64,000 bases of DNA from Isoetes taiwanensis (lineage: Eukaryota > Streptophyta > Lycopodiopsida > Isoetales > Isoetaceae): contig JAJEKV010000028.1 in assembly GCA_021234155.1 (NCBI GenBank), positions 1,299,199-1,363,198 on the forward strand, in the 5' to 3' direction. The stretch's first letter is position 1, and each line of letters opens with the position of its first letter. The position numbers were made by a program, and so were the translations under genes. Below the pieces are notes generated by a model. The model was given only the letters and a program-made list of their open reading frames with translations, was not told the DNA's origin and ran no database searches. Shown piece by piece: positions 12,850 through 26,076 of the stretch.

Positions 12850-15148
12850 TAAGCGATCCAGGCTACGTTTGAGATGATTTTTATTGCGTTGGAAAGCTCT
12901 CTCAGAATCTTTTTGATAGTGTATGATATGGATATGTTTTGGATTGAATTTTATCTATCACCCCTAAAAACAACAATTTTTTCAGCCGGGTTTGATAGGC
13001 TTTCACATCCTACTGTTGATTAATACTGAGTTGCGCTATTGGATATTGTTTTATGGCTCATTAGGATAAGGCTTGCAGAAGTACCATGCATTTTAGATTT
13101 TTGAAGTGATTATTAAGCAAATTTTCAAGGCTTCTAGATCCTTGTGCTAATACTTGAAAAAGTTTTCCACTGGTTTTACTCCCACAAAAAAGAATCCATG
13201 GAGGCCAAAGAGGCTGGCATTAAATTCCGGTTGAAAATGTTTGTGTATAGGTGTTGCAAACTTTATGACTTCGAGAATAATGGGATCAATCTGCTCTAAC
13301 TACGGTAGCTTTTACTTATGTTCTATTTGTTTTATTGTGATGAAATTCAAAAAGCTACAATTGATAGAAAGCCTCAAATGGATTCTAATTTTTACGGTTT
13401 TGAATTAAAACTTTTGTCACCGAGGGGCGTCCTAATGCCCACAGAAGAACAAAAATTTTGCAACACAAACCATTAACATCAAACATATAAAAATTAAATC
13501 CCCAACACATAACAACCATTGACATTAACAACCAACACATAACTACCATTGACATAATTAACACAACCATTGGGTCCAACACATTTAAATTAAAATCCCC
13601 TTAAACCCCCTTTGGTTTGGGTGCATATTCACCGCGAGGGGGGTGGCCGTAGAGGCGGCGAAGAGCCCTCATATTGTATTGTTATTTTACCCGCGTCTGT
13701 CGACACCATATATAGTATTAAAGCGAAATCTTATAGTATTTTGTGAGATCTTGTTATCTGATTATAGCAAATTTTGTGCCAGATACCCACAAGCGAGGAA
13801 CTTTATGTGATTGAACAGGAATAGGGGTGAATATGCCTATCAACGACTCTCTTGCTGAGGAGGCACCCACAGTAATGAATATACCCCCAGTAATGAATAG
13901 AGGGTGTGTCCATCTCTAAGAACCACGATCATAGATATGGCCAGATCATTTCCTCCTGAAATGAATGAGTGCGTACTCAGTCCGCGAGTGTGAAGCTGAC
14001 AAACACCCAAACTTGTAGGTCTAGAGCACTTTGGAGATCCTCCCCATCTTGGAAATGCATCTTACGAGGAACACACTGTATGTGACCCATGAAAAACACG
14101 TGAGGACAGAAGATAATCCATTATTACAGGGAGTAAAACTTCCATTACGACCATAGGTATGTCTTATGAACCCGACACTTGGGATGAAGGACCTCATGCA
14201 ATGATTCTAGTAGGAGAGCTTTTTTTCCATTGTTCTTGCAAATCTATATATTCTTTGTTACTTTTTGACATGGTGACTCCTCTAAGAAGCAAAATCGGCA
14301 AGCTGCGCCATGCAAGGGTTCAAATCAGCGGGCCTTGTCAAAAGTCATATTTAATGTCAAATAACTGTTCAAGATTGAAACAGGACTGTTTTGATAGAAA
14401 ACATAATAAACGCTGGGCATACCATGAAAAGTCTTGAAACTTTCCATAACAATTCTACTGAGTCTGGAACAAGATTCATACCGTGAAAAATTCTTCAGTT
14501 TAGGCATCCTGAAGTGGTGATTGGATGACATTATCTTAAATATAAACACAAAACTTGGTAGGTTTATTGCCATGCAAATTCCATTTGGTTCTCTCATGTG
14601 ACACTTTTGTAGCCATACCTTCAAGAACAAATTTACCCATATCTTCAAGATGCCCCATTGTAGGTCCAGAAAACCAGCTATCGCTTGACATTGGTCAAAC
14701 ATCTGGTGATTCTATGTTGCTCTGAGTTCTTAAAACTGAAGCCATGAGACAAAAATTGAAATAAATATTGAGAGGACTTCTTCATGAATTATTTCCATTG
14801 AAGGAATCCCTTCTTTAGGGCGACTTGGATCTTGCCATCATTTTAGCAAATTCATAAATAATGATTCGTGAAAATCCATATTTCATTCTTCCTTCATTAA
14901 TTATTTCGTGAGGCATTCGGGCAAAGTCGCCTTCAATCAAAATTTTTGTTCAGAATTATGATCTTGGTTGTTTCTTGCTTTTTATGTTTCATCAGTACAC
15001 TTCGACCTATTCCTTACATTGGCATTGAACTCTGGCTCATTGAAAGACATTAGAACTTGACATTTACCTTCAAGTAAATTACGGATTTCATTAATATTGA
15101 TGTTTTGCATATCCGTGCCCATTCGATTGCATTTTAAAGCCGTCCCTC
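12850..15148. other. Intergenic stretch with a minor 30-bp repeat
   Basis: A two-copy ~30-bp repeat (CCAACACATAACAACCATTG and a near copy) lies at about 13,500-13,560. A minus-strand open frame of 125 codons at 14325-14702 has no recognisable domain and is not called. Nothing else is supportable. Confidence 0.35.
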
Positions 15149-15149
15149 A

Positions 15150-15541
15150 TTTTTTTTTTTTTGGAAAATATTTTATTCATTCGATGGAAGACAAATTATA
15201 GCATAGATCCCTCCATGGATCAATAATTGCTTGCAAGTCCACATGATTCAACTCATCCTATCTTTTTCGACTCTATCAACCTCTTCATTTTCATAAGGAT
15301 CCACCATCTTCCTGAAAAGTAGAGAACAAAGTACCGCTTTCCAAAAATTCAAATAATCTGAATGCCATAAAGCCTCTGAGGTGAATAGAAAAAGCCACAT
15401 TACCCATTCAGTTCCATCCATAGATTCAGCAACCAGACAAAGGGCCGGAACCCGGAATCCATTGGCCAGAGGGTTCGATCTGGGACACAACCTTCTAAAG
15501 TACAGATGTATAAATAAGTCATTGCGGGAATAATCTAACAA
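15150..15541 (-). mobile_element. Retroposed 3' end with poly(A) tail (LINE or processed copy)
   Basis: On the minus strand the sequence passes through AATGAATAAAATATTTTCC and then about 13 A residues (plus-strand T tract 15150-15162). A polyadenylation-like AATAAA just before a genomic A tract is the signature of a retroposed transcript. The 97-codon minus-strand frame at 15248-15541 shows no recognisable domain. The 5' limit is unknown and I could not find a target-site duplication. Confidence 0.4.
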
Positions 15542-15559
15542 ACAGTAAAATTTAAATTC

Positions 15560-17564
15560 TCATGTTAACACTCTCATCATAAAATGAAAATTTCTTTTTT
15601 AAAGATCAACCTCCTATACATTCTGCTGTGAAAAGAAGCTTGGGGAAAGGAAAATCCTCTGTTTGAAGAATGGAAATATAATATATTCAAATTCAAGGCG
15701 GTACCCTGCAGATTGCAATTCTCACTCACATATAAAACACAATTTGCCTTAGTGTGTTTAAGCGGTGCATCCTTGCATCTATCAAACAAAAAAACGGTGC
15801 TCCATAGGCGCAGGGTTAAATGGCCGTTAAACCTCTGCAAATATTTTCAAACTTACCAACAATGACGTGATTCCACATCCACGTATGGTGTAATCAAATC
15901 TAATGACATTAGGTGAGACGATCTGAGGAAATAGTTTAAGTGCCATTCAAATGCTTTTAAGCATTTTGGTCTTACTGGTTTAGAAAATTATTTATCTTAT
16001 TCAAAACCAGGATCCATTCTTCAATTGATCTTTACTAAATAAAAGTGCAACATTCCATTATGAGATAAAAACATGTTGTTCCATGCATTTTGCAAGGTTA
16101 GACACCAAAGCTTTATAATGCTGTAATATATATCCCCTCCCGACATCCATTTTCGTTTTGCATCTAATTTTTTTTATATAGCGGTTTGATTCTCTTTTGC
16201 CTTTGGTTTAAATGGTGCTTTTTTTGCATGGCGGATACCATTCTCCGCTAAATTAAGCATGTGGAAAAACATGATTTTCAAAGCGGTGGTCTAATCATGG
16301 AACTTCAATTATTCAAATTGAAAAGCGGCGTGGTGAATAATGCTCTTATCATACCAAGTGTGAAGATGCGAAATCTTTGAGGGAATGAAGAATGTGATTC
16401 ATTGGATATGCGATTATTGAAGTTGGGTTGGCTGTGCTTCATACCATGGTGCATTCCATTGCACTAAACTCAATGGGGATTATTGATGTTGACAAATCAA
16501 TTCGATTCGGTTGCAAAACGCATCTTATATTCCTTCCATTGCTTTGCCGTCCCATTTTTTACGCCTTCGTAGCTACTTGCATTCACCTCCACGATGACAT
16601 TTCAGATAATGAATTGTGGACTTTTGAATTTGAAATTGGTGGTAATGCGTTGCGGAAGTGAATTGCCGTCGCTGTTTATTCTCCCTCTAGAATTCAAATT
16701 ATCCTCCCTCTCCAGAATTTCATGGCTCCACACGATCATTTGATTTAGATTTTAGGCACATTCGATCCCAATATCTGGTGTTCCAATTTGGTGGTCAATC
16801 GACACACAGAAATATTCCGGTGAAAAGGTTTCTCGCATTTACAAAAGTGGATCAGAGAATAAATTCAGAACCAAGATGAAAAATGAGGCAGGAAGATTAG
16901 AACATGAGACATGGTTGGGTGCTTCACCAAAAAGCATTCACGAACTCAGGCTGATGAAGATTGGTTCTTCAATCTGAACACAGTTTTAAATCCAAAATTT
17001 TGAATCTTCAACAACTTCAACGATGGCATTACAAAAGGCTAAGGAACCATGAAACACTTGTGATGGCTTCCTGAAATTAGTCCAATTCACTGTGTGAGAA
17101 CAGTACATCTTTCTTGTCTTCATACGGCCATTCCAGTAGCACTTGAGGTAAATCAAAAGGTAGGATATATTAGGCCATATTTTATGATAGGTTTGCTGAG
17201 ATTATTACCATTCTTTTTGTCTAAGAAATCGGGAAAAACCTTCAGGAAATGGTCAGATGATACGCTTTCAAAAGAGGTTGAGGAGTCTTGATTCTCTCTA
17301 CCTTTGCAGCGAAAACACTTCGCGAAATTCCCAAGAAGAAAGAAACACGATGATCTTGCGGAAAGATGTTGTATTTGGAGAATTAGGGGCCCATTTTCCT
17401 TGCTCCCTTTTGCCACGGGAAGTCCACGGTATAAGTTTCCGCTTACAAACTTTTTTCCTATTTCAACCAAGGCCCACTAATTGGTTTCAGAGCTATAATG
17501 TCAGGCAAATACAAAAAGGGACATCTTTAGACACCCTGTTTGTAAAGGCTTTAGAAGTTGAAGC
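15560..17564. other. Intergenic stretch without supportable genes
   Basis: Several frames of 60-105 codons occur on both strands (for example 16428-16661 plus and 17153-17470 minus). None carries a motif I recognise, and none forms a plausible exon series. Confidence 0.35.
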
Positions 17565-18338
17565 CTATTTGTGACCTGGAGAAGCTTTGTTGCCATTTTG
17601 CGTATACCATATGAGGAGGTTAAGATATGCAGTGCTTGCTGAATACATTCCCAAAGATTCGGCCCAGCTGGATTCCATGGGTGAAGGTGCAAGTGCCTGC
17701 GAGATGCATGGTTGAGGTGAAGATAATGCGGCTGACCGACCATCACGTATGACTCTCAACTTGATAGGATGGGTTTTGCAATAGGCGGGGTGAAGAATGA
17801 AACGCAAAAACGTGGTAGCGATGCGGAACGTATGGGAATGTGGCTTGCAGAAAGAGTCTTCCATATCGAGAAAGAAGAAATGCGGGGTTCGCGGATTAAG
17901 GAAGGCGTTAATACTCTCGCTTCCGTGTTTGGCGAGCATCGGCGTAGCGTAAAGTAAGCCGACTCTTTCGCACGTACTTTCGCTTCGCGGTACGTCTTCT
18001 TTTATACTCACGGACCTTATTCTGATTCGGTGGAGGCAATGCGATGGAGTTCGCGACTGCGTTACGAAGGAAGTGCGGGTGGCGGCGAGAAGAAAAGATC
18101 TAATGCCACCAAGAAGGAAACCAAGTAAAGTCCGGTAGGCGGTGGGACACTCACGAGCTGCGGCTGGCGAAGAAGAATGGAAACAAAGTAAGAAATCGAA
18201 GGCGTTTTGCGGTAGGACGCGGCTGAAGGCTGCGGCACAGAAGTGAAGAAGAAGGAAACAAAAAGTAAAGAAATCCAAGGCCCGGTGGTGGGACCACGGT
18301 GGCGAAGGCTGCGGCACAGATGAGACCTCAAATGGCAA
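17565..18338 (-). CDS. Hypothetical 257-codon ORF of doubtful reality
   Basis: This open frame starts with ATG and is long for the surrounding sequence, but its product matches no family I know. The N-terminal third is hydrophobic because it crosses a three-unit degenerate repeat rich in AAG/GAA on the plus strand (units near 18,111, 18,171 and 18,246). That composition removes stop codons from the minus strand. The rest has no visible domain. It could be a chance ORF, and I keep it only because of its length. Confidence 0.15.
   Translation of the reverse strand: MPFEVSSVPQPSPPWSHHRALDFFTFCFLLLHFCAAAFSRVLPQNAFDFLLCFHSSSPAAARECPTAYRTLLGFLLGGIRSFLLAATRTSFVTQSRTPSHCLHRIRIRSVSIKEDVPRSESTCERVGLLYATPMLAKHGSESINAFLNPRTPHFFFLDMEDSFCKPHSHTFRIATTFLRFILHPAYCKTHPIKLRVIRDGRSAALSSPQPCISQALAPSPMESSWAESLGMYSASTAYLNLLIWYTQNGNKASPGHK
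18111..18325. repeat. Degenerate 60-76-bp tandem repeat, about three units
   Basis: A motif like AAGAAGGAAACAAAAAGTAA followed by a GGTGGGAC/GCGGCTGGCGAAG-like stretch recurs at 18,111, 18,171 and 18,246. The later units are the more similar. GC content is higher than in the flanks. Confidence 0.6.
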
Positions 18339-18399
18339 GGAAAAAAGAAAAGGACCAAAGCAGGTTCTTAGATTGCAATGCTTACAAGAGAGGCAGTGA

Positions 18400-19820
18400 A
18401 ACTTTCATTTCATATATATATCATGTTCCGCGTTGAAGATATTCATTAATCACACAATTCTACAGGCCATTGGCAGGCCATGTGCAATTCAAAGAGGTGC
18501 TTGGACAGCCAAAATCCCAGATGGCACCATTGTTTTATAGTGATTTTCTTTGAAATTCTGGCCATCAAAATACAAAGAGGTTCAACCGGCAGTAGCCTGG
18601 TAATGACCAAATAACAATTCGTCCACATCCGTATGGGATGGACCCAGCGACTCTGGGATCGAGAAAGCTATTGAAGAAACCCATTTTTATTGAGTGATGA
18701 CAAGATTCATGACACTCTTTTGTGCAACTTGTCTTAGAAAGCACAATTCATGGCTAGTATCAAATGGTGTAGAATTCTCCGGGCATATAGTTTGGTCGGA
18801 TGATTTGTTCTAGCCAATTCAAATGCTGCTTGCCATTCTATTTCCTACAAAGATATCACCACGAGCTAGGGAAGGAAATAATATGGAATTTCTTTTTGGA
18901 CAGCCCATGGTAAGGGAGAGCCATGGGCAAGGAGGCGATCCTCAAAGGGGCATTCACTAGAGAAGCATTTCAAGTATGATGGAGTGAGATTTAGGGTCTT
19001 CTTGCCTGTGAATTCGCTATGAGTTGGAATGAAGGTGCCAACAGCGGGGACATCAAGAGGTAATATGCTTTCATCTGCATTCATACGCTTTTAACGTGCT
19101 TTCATCGCTTCACAAAGTGCTTTTATCTGCTTTTGCTCTGGCGTGTAATCTTTGTAATGTGCCCTGCATCTTTGTGTATGTGAACTGCAATAGTTGTTGC
19201 TTTGGCTTTTGCGGCACTTTTTGGTTCATTGGAAAGGATGATGTTGAAGACAAAGGTCTGACCTTCGGTCACATCATCACGTATCAGCCATCAAGTTTGA
19301 GATGAATCAGTTCACGGCACTAACATTTTCCCTTGATCGACATACTCACCAATGATCCTTGACAACGCCATATGAAGGTTGAATATGCTTTGACCTAGTT
19401 GTTTTATCATTTTAACAGTGCAGTAGTTACTTGTGTACTTGTCTCAAATTTTTGATCATTATATTGGAGACAATGCTTGTGAGTATTGAGTCTTTTAGTA
19501 TTGGAAACAATGCTTGTAGTAGTCTTTGTATTGGGTATTTTAATCTGGAAACAATGCTTGTAGTATTGCGAGTAAACTTGATATATATTACAGAAAATTG
19601 TACACTCAACATTTGAGACATCTTACAAGATCACTCAATACTCAAGATATAACACAAAGTAATCTGCATATATTACAAAAAGTAGTGTACAATGGTTACT
19701 TCATAAGTCATCGAAGTCCTCAAATCTATGGATGGGAGGAAGGGTGCCAGCCAATGTTGCCTTTAACATGTCAATAGGACATTGAGGGATATAGTAAGGC
19801 TTTGAGACAAGGTAGTTGTT
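18400..19820. other. Intergenic stretch with a short repeat at 19,464-19,565
   Basis: TTGGAGACAATGCTTGT, TTGGAAACAATGCTTGTAGT and CTGGAAACAATGCTTGTAGT start at 19,464, 19,501 and 19,545, so a ~20-bp core recurs every 37-44 bp. I see no supportable gene. Confidence 0.4.
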
Positions 19821-19826
19821 GAGACA

Positions 19827-22800
19827 ATTAATCCGACTTTACCAAGCTCTCGGGGGCCAACCATGCATCGATGAAATCAATTTGTGAGATGGTTTCACAT
19901 CTTGTATGAGAGGCCAAGTATTCCAAACCCGGACACACAAACTTACGCAAAAAATTGTCCTCTTCTTGCCTTGAAGGCATAACAGGAACGGTTGTTTTGT
20001 CGGGGTTTAGAAACCCTTTGTCGCGAGTGTCATCAACCAAAAGAAAATCATACCATGATATTGAGGAAAATCCTCAAGAACAACCTTCAACTCCTTGAAA
20101 AATAGTTTGCTTTTAGTAGTCTTTGGTTGGATGCTGCGCATGCATAGCAATGCTCTTGACCATATATCTTCAAGAATCTGGTCAGTGCGGATCGAGGAAC
20201 AATGCATCCACCATATCCCTTGTATTCCGAAGTAGAGAAGCACTCCAAATCACAACATCAAACCTCTGCGATTTACTCCACAAACTCATGATACCCCGGT
20301 GCAAATGAGGTGTACTTACTTGCGGTTTCTTTTACAACATGGTTCGTTTGTGGTGGATGCAAGATTTGCGATTCATTCTCCTCTGTTATTTCATAGATGC
20401 CAAGTACACCATTTATGTCAAGCACCATGCACTTCCGTGCGGTGTCCATCCGGACGTTTGCAACCCTTGTCGATGGGAGGCAACCGTGCTTATGCAATGT
20501 TTGGGCTTTGGATTTTTGAGGAAGTGCTATCTGGGCGTCTTTGGAAGTTCTTTGGACACTTTACGGACTAAAATTATCTTTGCTACCGGGTGATGGAAGT
20601 CTTTTGATAGCCATAGCTAGATACATCCTTACTAGTATCTCCACTCAACCCAATGTATGGGTGTTTCCATGCTATCGAGGAACCCGTACCAAGTGGTGGC
20701 TTAGGGTCATGGTCTCTGCAAAATCAAAAGTGGTGCTACAATTACCAAGCTGGCTGGCGAGGACATTATGCCAAGTGAAATAAGACAAAATAAAATAACT
20801 GCTTGAACTTAAATATTGGATTGCACCTTTTATATGTAAGAGTTTGTTTTGCACTTTGGTTTCTTCATTATAAATGCGGGTTCTCTCACTATCTTGACCC
20901 TCGATTCGGTAAGCACCACTTGTGGTTGCCTTCTCATGCATGCAAATGCATATTGATCCCTAGGTTGAAACTCAAAACAAATTTTACAAGGACACAATGG
21001 GGAAAAAACATATATTATGGTATTACACAAAAACCTTTTAATCGACAAGTTTTGCCAAGTCTTGTGCAAACAAAATTGGCCCCGAAGCAGTACATATAAA
21101 TTACATTAGGCATACTTTTTTTTTCCTAGTGCCAACGTCTATAGGCACATCCTCATCAACCCAATCATCTCGACTCACCCTCACTCTCGGGGCTCCGGGA
21201 CCTTTTTGGTCCTGGACCTTTGTGAGTTCTGTGATTCGGCTCACAACCTTGTTCACCTGCTATCCACTATATTGGTCTTCAACATCCTTATGCGCCTCGC
21301 ATCAAAGTGTTAGAGGAGGCCTTTGTAGAGGTTGCTGCGAATTTGGAACTATATTGTATTTCTCAAAGGCATCGCCGAACCTTGGAATCGCTTTGGACCC
21401 GTGTTGGTGTCTTTTGCACCCGGTGCTTTTGTGCCGCAATGTCTTTCTTGACCGCTTGCCTCGGCCGCTTCATCAGCTCTCTGGCGCTTCTAATGTACCC
21501 ACCTCGTGAAAACAAACGTGTACCTTTTTGGCTGTTCTTGCTTGTGGAGTTCGAGTCCTTGTAGACTTGTGTCCGGGTCCTTTTACTAAGAGGTGTTTTG
21601 ACATGCTTCCTTTTCTGTTGATATCACGGAGTTGTAGCTACCACCTCATCTAGGTCAATTGTCTCAACTATTTGTTTGTGTGCTGCCCGGTAAGGGTTCT
21701 GCTTGGTTGTCTTCCCAATTCCTCCACTAAGCCTGCTTTGGGCTGTTTTGAGCATTAGAGGCGATTAATGTCTTCTCCATAAAGCAAACTTCGAGGCGGT
21801 GACATGATATCGTGGCCACATTTCAACCCGGACTTAGGGTGTAATCATCTGGAATGCCAGCCCGCATGTGGAGCATCGCTCCTCATCTCCAATTGGCAAC
21901 TTTGAATGTCCGCAGGATAGATGCTCACAAAGGCCCGGCTCTCCTTGTAAGTTCCTAAGCTGTTGAGATTACGTAAATCTTTGCTTGGCTTTTGCAAGTT
22001 GCACCGGTGTTTGCAACCTCGGCAGACTATAGTGGCCACCTGTTGAACTATCCCCTCATCTATTGGGCCACCCCCATTTCAACAAGGGCTTTGAGCATGT
22101 ACTCGCCATGTCTTTCTCTCTCTCCAAGCTCATTAGCTCAGCCCGAGAGGCACCGGCATCGGGACACATGTGACTGAAGGCGTGAGATGTTGTCTTTAAT
22201 TTTACGCAATTTCTCTTACGAGCAAGAAAAGCTCCCTTAGCACGGGGTGGACAACTAGCTCCTTCTTGGAACTAAATCAACTTCTTCTGCGTGTCTAGGG
22301 TTTCTGCAAATCTTTGCATAGGACTTCAGGCGTGATATGTTCTCCCCATAAGGCATGTAACAGCTGTTGGGCACTGATGCAAAGCTCTAATGGACGGCCT
22401 CCCTTCTAATTTAATACCGGTGCCTCCACGGCCTTTTTCTGCTTTCTAGTCTTTTGGTTTTTGAGTTTCTTCTGGCCTCACCACCTTCTTCGGAACAACG
22501 CTTGCGGTTCACTTTTTAACCTTCTTCTTTGTAGGCTCTACTCTTTCTTTTTAGCTAGCTGCCCAATTAACCTTGAACCGTGGATCTGCTTTGCTCACGA
22601 AGGCGGTTATTGAATGCAAATAGGTATGATCTTGTCTTTCTAACTTCTCTACGTTCTTCAACCGTCCGGGTATATTTTGCTCGAAGCTCTATTAGAGCTT
22701 CTTCGTTACTCCCGGCCTCACCTTGTCAATGGAAGTTTTGCGGGAATGACCCCGCTGGTATCCCAAACTTCATTGTACTCTGGCTTGCGAAATGAGATTC

Positions 22801-23049
22801 TGCTCGAAATTGAGAGGGATGAACGCCCTCGTTTGGCGGACACTACGCGATGGAAGTCTTCTTCCTTCGGCAATCAGCTAGGTCGGTCTTAAGGGAACGT
22901 TTCTTACGGCTGGAAGAATGCAAGAAAATCGAATTAACGTGGTTGAACCCTAAACCCATTGAAATTTTGTTTTGTTGCTTTTGCTTACCGGATAATGGGT
23001 TCCGTTGGAATTCTTTGCTGGCGAGCGGATCAATCACCTTCTTTACCAT
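19827..23049 (-). pseudogene. FCP1/NIF-type HAD phosphatase-like gene, broken
   Basis: Three reading frames in order on the minus strand spell the domain of FCP1/SCP-like (NLI-interacting factor) phosphatases. MVLDINGVL (about 20,430) corresponds to the catalytic DxD loop. RFDVVIWSASL (about 20,255) corresponds to the usual DVGIWSS-type strand. A GQEHC stretch (about 20,150) follows, then LVDDTRDKGFLNPDKT (about 20,030), the family's conserved acidic DD motif and LNP turn. The last frame ends with TAA at 19,828. The first motif has Asn where classic phosphatases have the second Asp, as in some plant DLNG-type members. Upstream, minus-strand frames rich in Lys/Arg/Glu (for example around 21,480, 22,640, and MVKKVIDPLASKE at 23,049) look like a charged N-terminal region, but linking them to this gene is inference. 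At least three frameshifts or stops interrupt the domain, so it is a pseudogene or a poorly assembled gene. Confidence 0.55.
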
Positions 23050-25380
23050 GGTTGATCTGCTTTTGTATAAAGTGGAAATCGAAAGCGCAAATTCGCCCGG
23101 TTGCTTGGCGGAGTAGAAAGTTGGGGAAGAGAGATTTGGAAAAAACACAAATTGAAAGTTCGCTCGTTTGTCTAGTGGTTCCAGATTGCGAGGGTCGCTT
23201 TTCATTCTTGGGCGGCAAGCGTAATGATTGTATAAACGGGTACCGGCTAGGCAGAATAATAGATCCGTAATATAGGTGGTACTATATAGGTGAAGGGTGG
23301 GAAAAAATGTATGACCAGTGGGAAAAATGTATTTTTGGGTCTTTGGTCTGGGTCGCTTTTTTTTTTGCTACCCACCAGCATACTTTCACCTAGATGCACT
23401 TAAAAGTAGCTTGCAGGCCAATATTTCTGGTTTGGTAGCACTACTTGCTGCTTGTAGAATATATAACAATGTAGAGCTAGGAAGTAGATGCTTTTATGAA
23501 GTAGTTCATAATGACCCTTGCCAATTATTGAGGCGGAAAAATATGGACACGGAATGCTAAGCAAAAGAGAAAATTGGAAAAATGTTCAATTGGGTACTGC
23601 ATTTAAGATAAAATTCAATTATTGCCGGAAAAAACCAACTGGCAAAATTATTGGCACGCTTCTTTATTTCAAGCATCCTTTCAAGAATGTGCCAGCAAAT
23701 ATTGTCTTCTTTGGAGAGTTCAACTGTGCAGCATGCTTGGCCATTTGAAGCAGGAAATATCCATCCCTCGAAATGTAGTATTATTGGAAACTGTTATTGG
23801 TGGAGATACTATGCATCAAGGCAAATGTCGTCTCTTTTCCACATTTTATAGGCATGCGAAAGCATTATAGAATATGGCAGACACATCGAAAAATGGACAC
23901 TTAAAAGTGGACAGTTAATATTTATGTTATGGGTGGAAACTTAGAGGAGGAATGGCAGTAATGCAAAGATTGCTCGATATGTGCGTTGGGTTGATTGTGC
24001 AGCACCTTGAGAGTATGTGGCAGTGTTATCCTTTGATTTGCATAGTTGTGTTGCCTGCAAGGAAATGAGCTTTGTGGATGAAGGTTTTGTGACATGCGTG
24101 TCTGTAAATGATTGCTTCTACCAAGTTTGTCACACCATGATGATGTCCAAATGCCATGATAAGCTGTTACAAGCCACAAGGAAGGAAGAAAATGCCAAAA
24201 TTTTAATGGACTCTATGGAAATTGTGCAAGTTAGAGAAAAAATCATATTGATTTGATTTGGCTACCCGCCTATAATTGGCTCTTAGTCGGACATGTCCCT
24301 CTGATCATGAACAAGAAACTTTAAGTTGCTTGGCATATCAGCTTTCTATCCATGGGGAGCTCGTATTGATAGGATTAAAATTGAGACGATTAATATGCTG
24401 CATGATACTGTGCTGTGTTGTGTTTATGTGAAAAATTTGAGTATCAAGATAAAGCACACGTTTCAAGAACCAGACCACAAATGTGGGCCTGCGTATCTTT
24501 ATAGATGCAGAGGTATATGTCACCACTTATTAGTTACAACGTTCATTTCATTAACTAGCATAATCTTAGTTGCTTATAATGAAGAATATATACCCAGAAT
24601 GCTTTCGATGCATCAAAAACTTATCCTTGTTGAGTGGCTTATTCAGAAGGCAACTCCTCTGCGGATGTCTTTCATTAAAACTGTTCGATCTAGCACCTTC
24701 TCCCTAGTAAAATGGTGATGGAAAAAAAAAAAGCTTTAACAAGACTCCACACAAAACAAACAAGATCAAACACAAAAAATGAAACATGAAAACACACTTT
24801 CGGGCCACCGGAGCACAACCCGTCGTGCGCAGCACCTTGTTTCTTTAGGAATCAACTATGGCAATTGGCCTACTTAAAAGGCAATCCCATATAGGATACT
24901 CAAGATTTCATGTGCTTGACAATCTTCAAGATTGAGCTTTACTACCATAGCGAAAGACATTTCAAGAAAAGGGTAGATAGGCTAAATGGTGAAATTTTCA
25001 TACTGCTAAATGGTGAAATTTTCAATGTTGGAATGGTGAGATGTGAAGAATTTCCTTCAGAACAAAACTATATCCAACTAATTAATAATAAATAAAAGTC
25101 TTCAAATGTATGCTTCCGATACTTATATCTCAAACAGATATTTTGTGACGGTTGTATTTGGGTTCAACTCCCAAAGGTGCATAGGGCGCTGACAGAGCGC
25201 TACATTCTTGTAAACTATATATTTAATACACCGTTCCCTTCTAATAGTTCGAGCATATGTCTTCCCCACATATGTTCCTGAGGATTGCCCTCGGGCAATC
25301 CACAAATACATATGATGTGTGTGGGGTTGACCTTCACGACTAGAGAGATAGAATGCAGCAAAATGAAAGAGCTTGACTGT
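23050..25380. other. Intergenic stretch
   Basis: Plus-strand frames at 23518-23870, 24017-24256 and 24326-24718 have no recognisable domain. A short duplicated phrase (GTGGGAAAAATGTAT) occurs at 23,297 and 23,319. A dispersed repeat at 24,785-24,850 is listed separately. Confidence 0.35.
24785..24850 (-). repeat. Dispersed repeat, possible LINE 3' region (copy 1)
   Basis: GAAACATGAAAACACACTTT and CGTGCGCAGCACCTTGTT occur here in the same order and spacing as at 37,052-37,115. On the minus strand both are followed by a long T-rich, G-poor tract, as seen in 3' regions of plant L1 elements. No coding part is attached. Confidence 0.4.
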
Positions 25381-25388
25381 CGATGATG

Positions 25389-25484
25389 AAGGGGTTAAAC
25401 CCCCAGGAGAGCCCATTACGCCTAATAATATGGGCGAGCCCATTTATTTGGCGTAATGGGCGAGCCTGGGGGGTTTGACCCCTT
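25389..25484. repeat. Long inverted repeat / potential hairpin
   Basis: The left arm (25389-25422, starting AAGGGGTTAAACCCCC and ending GCCCATTACGCC) is nearly the exact reverse complement of the right arm (25450-25484). The 27-base loop itself contains TGGGC/GCCCA, a small inner hairpin. The arms are far more G/C-rich than the flanks. It could be a foldback element end or a cruciform-forming site. Adjacent 25,660-25,850 has many related short phrases such as AGATTGAAGCA and TAGATTGGAGCAAAATAT. Confidence 0.8.
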
Positions 25485-26076
25485 TAACCAGGAGGTCTGA
25501 AGCAATTTTGCCTCTGATTCAATCCGCTGATTCATTGCAGCAGCAAGATCTTGCAGGGCCGAACTGGATGAAGATGAAGAGCTTGGTGAAGATGACAATC
25601 AATCCGCAAAACAGAGTTCTTCCACAAGCTGCATATGCAAAAGCTTCACGCAAAGGCTTGCACATGCAGAATCTCTTGCAGATTGCAGATTGAAGGCACT
25701 CAAGTCAGATTGAAGCACAATATGCCAGGTTAGAGCAAAATATAGAGGCAGGTTTATATTCAGCGTATTTTTGGCAGATTCAAGCCTTCAATACTTTTTT
25801 CAGTAGATTCAAGCAAAAATATAGTAGATTGGAGCAAAATATGACAGCCATCCATTTCTTAAGGGGTTGCTTCTTTTTTTCTTCAGAGTCTGCCATCCGA
25901 ATCCGACCCAAAACCCAAAACTCATGGAAATGGGCTAGCATATGCCTACAGCCCATTTATCATGATAAACAGGCTGTTGCCTGTTTATCAAATTGTGCTG
26001 CCTGTTTATTGAATCACGAGCAGGCTAATAACTCTTCTAGATCCAACGGTTGAGATTCAAATTTGCCGAGACCTGC

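Noticed and set aside
23518-24718. Possible PPR or retrotransposon coding exons
   Set aside because: I tried the frames for PPR and polymerase motifs and found no consistent pattern.
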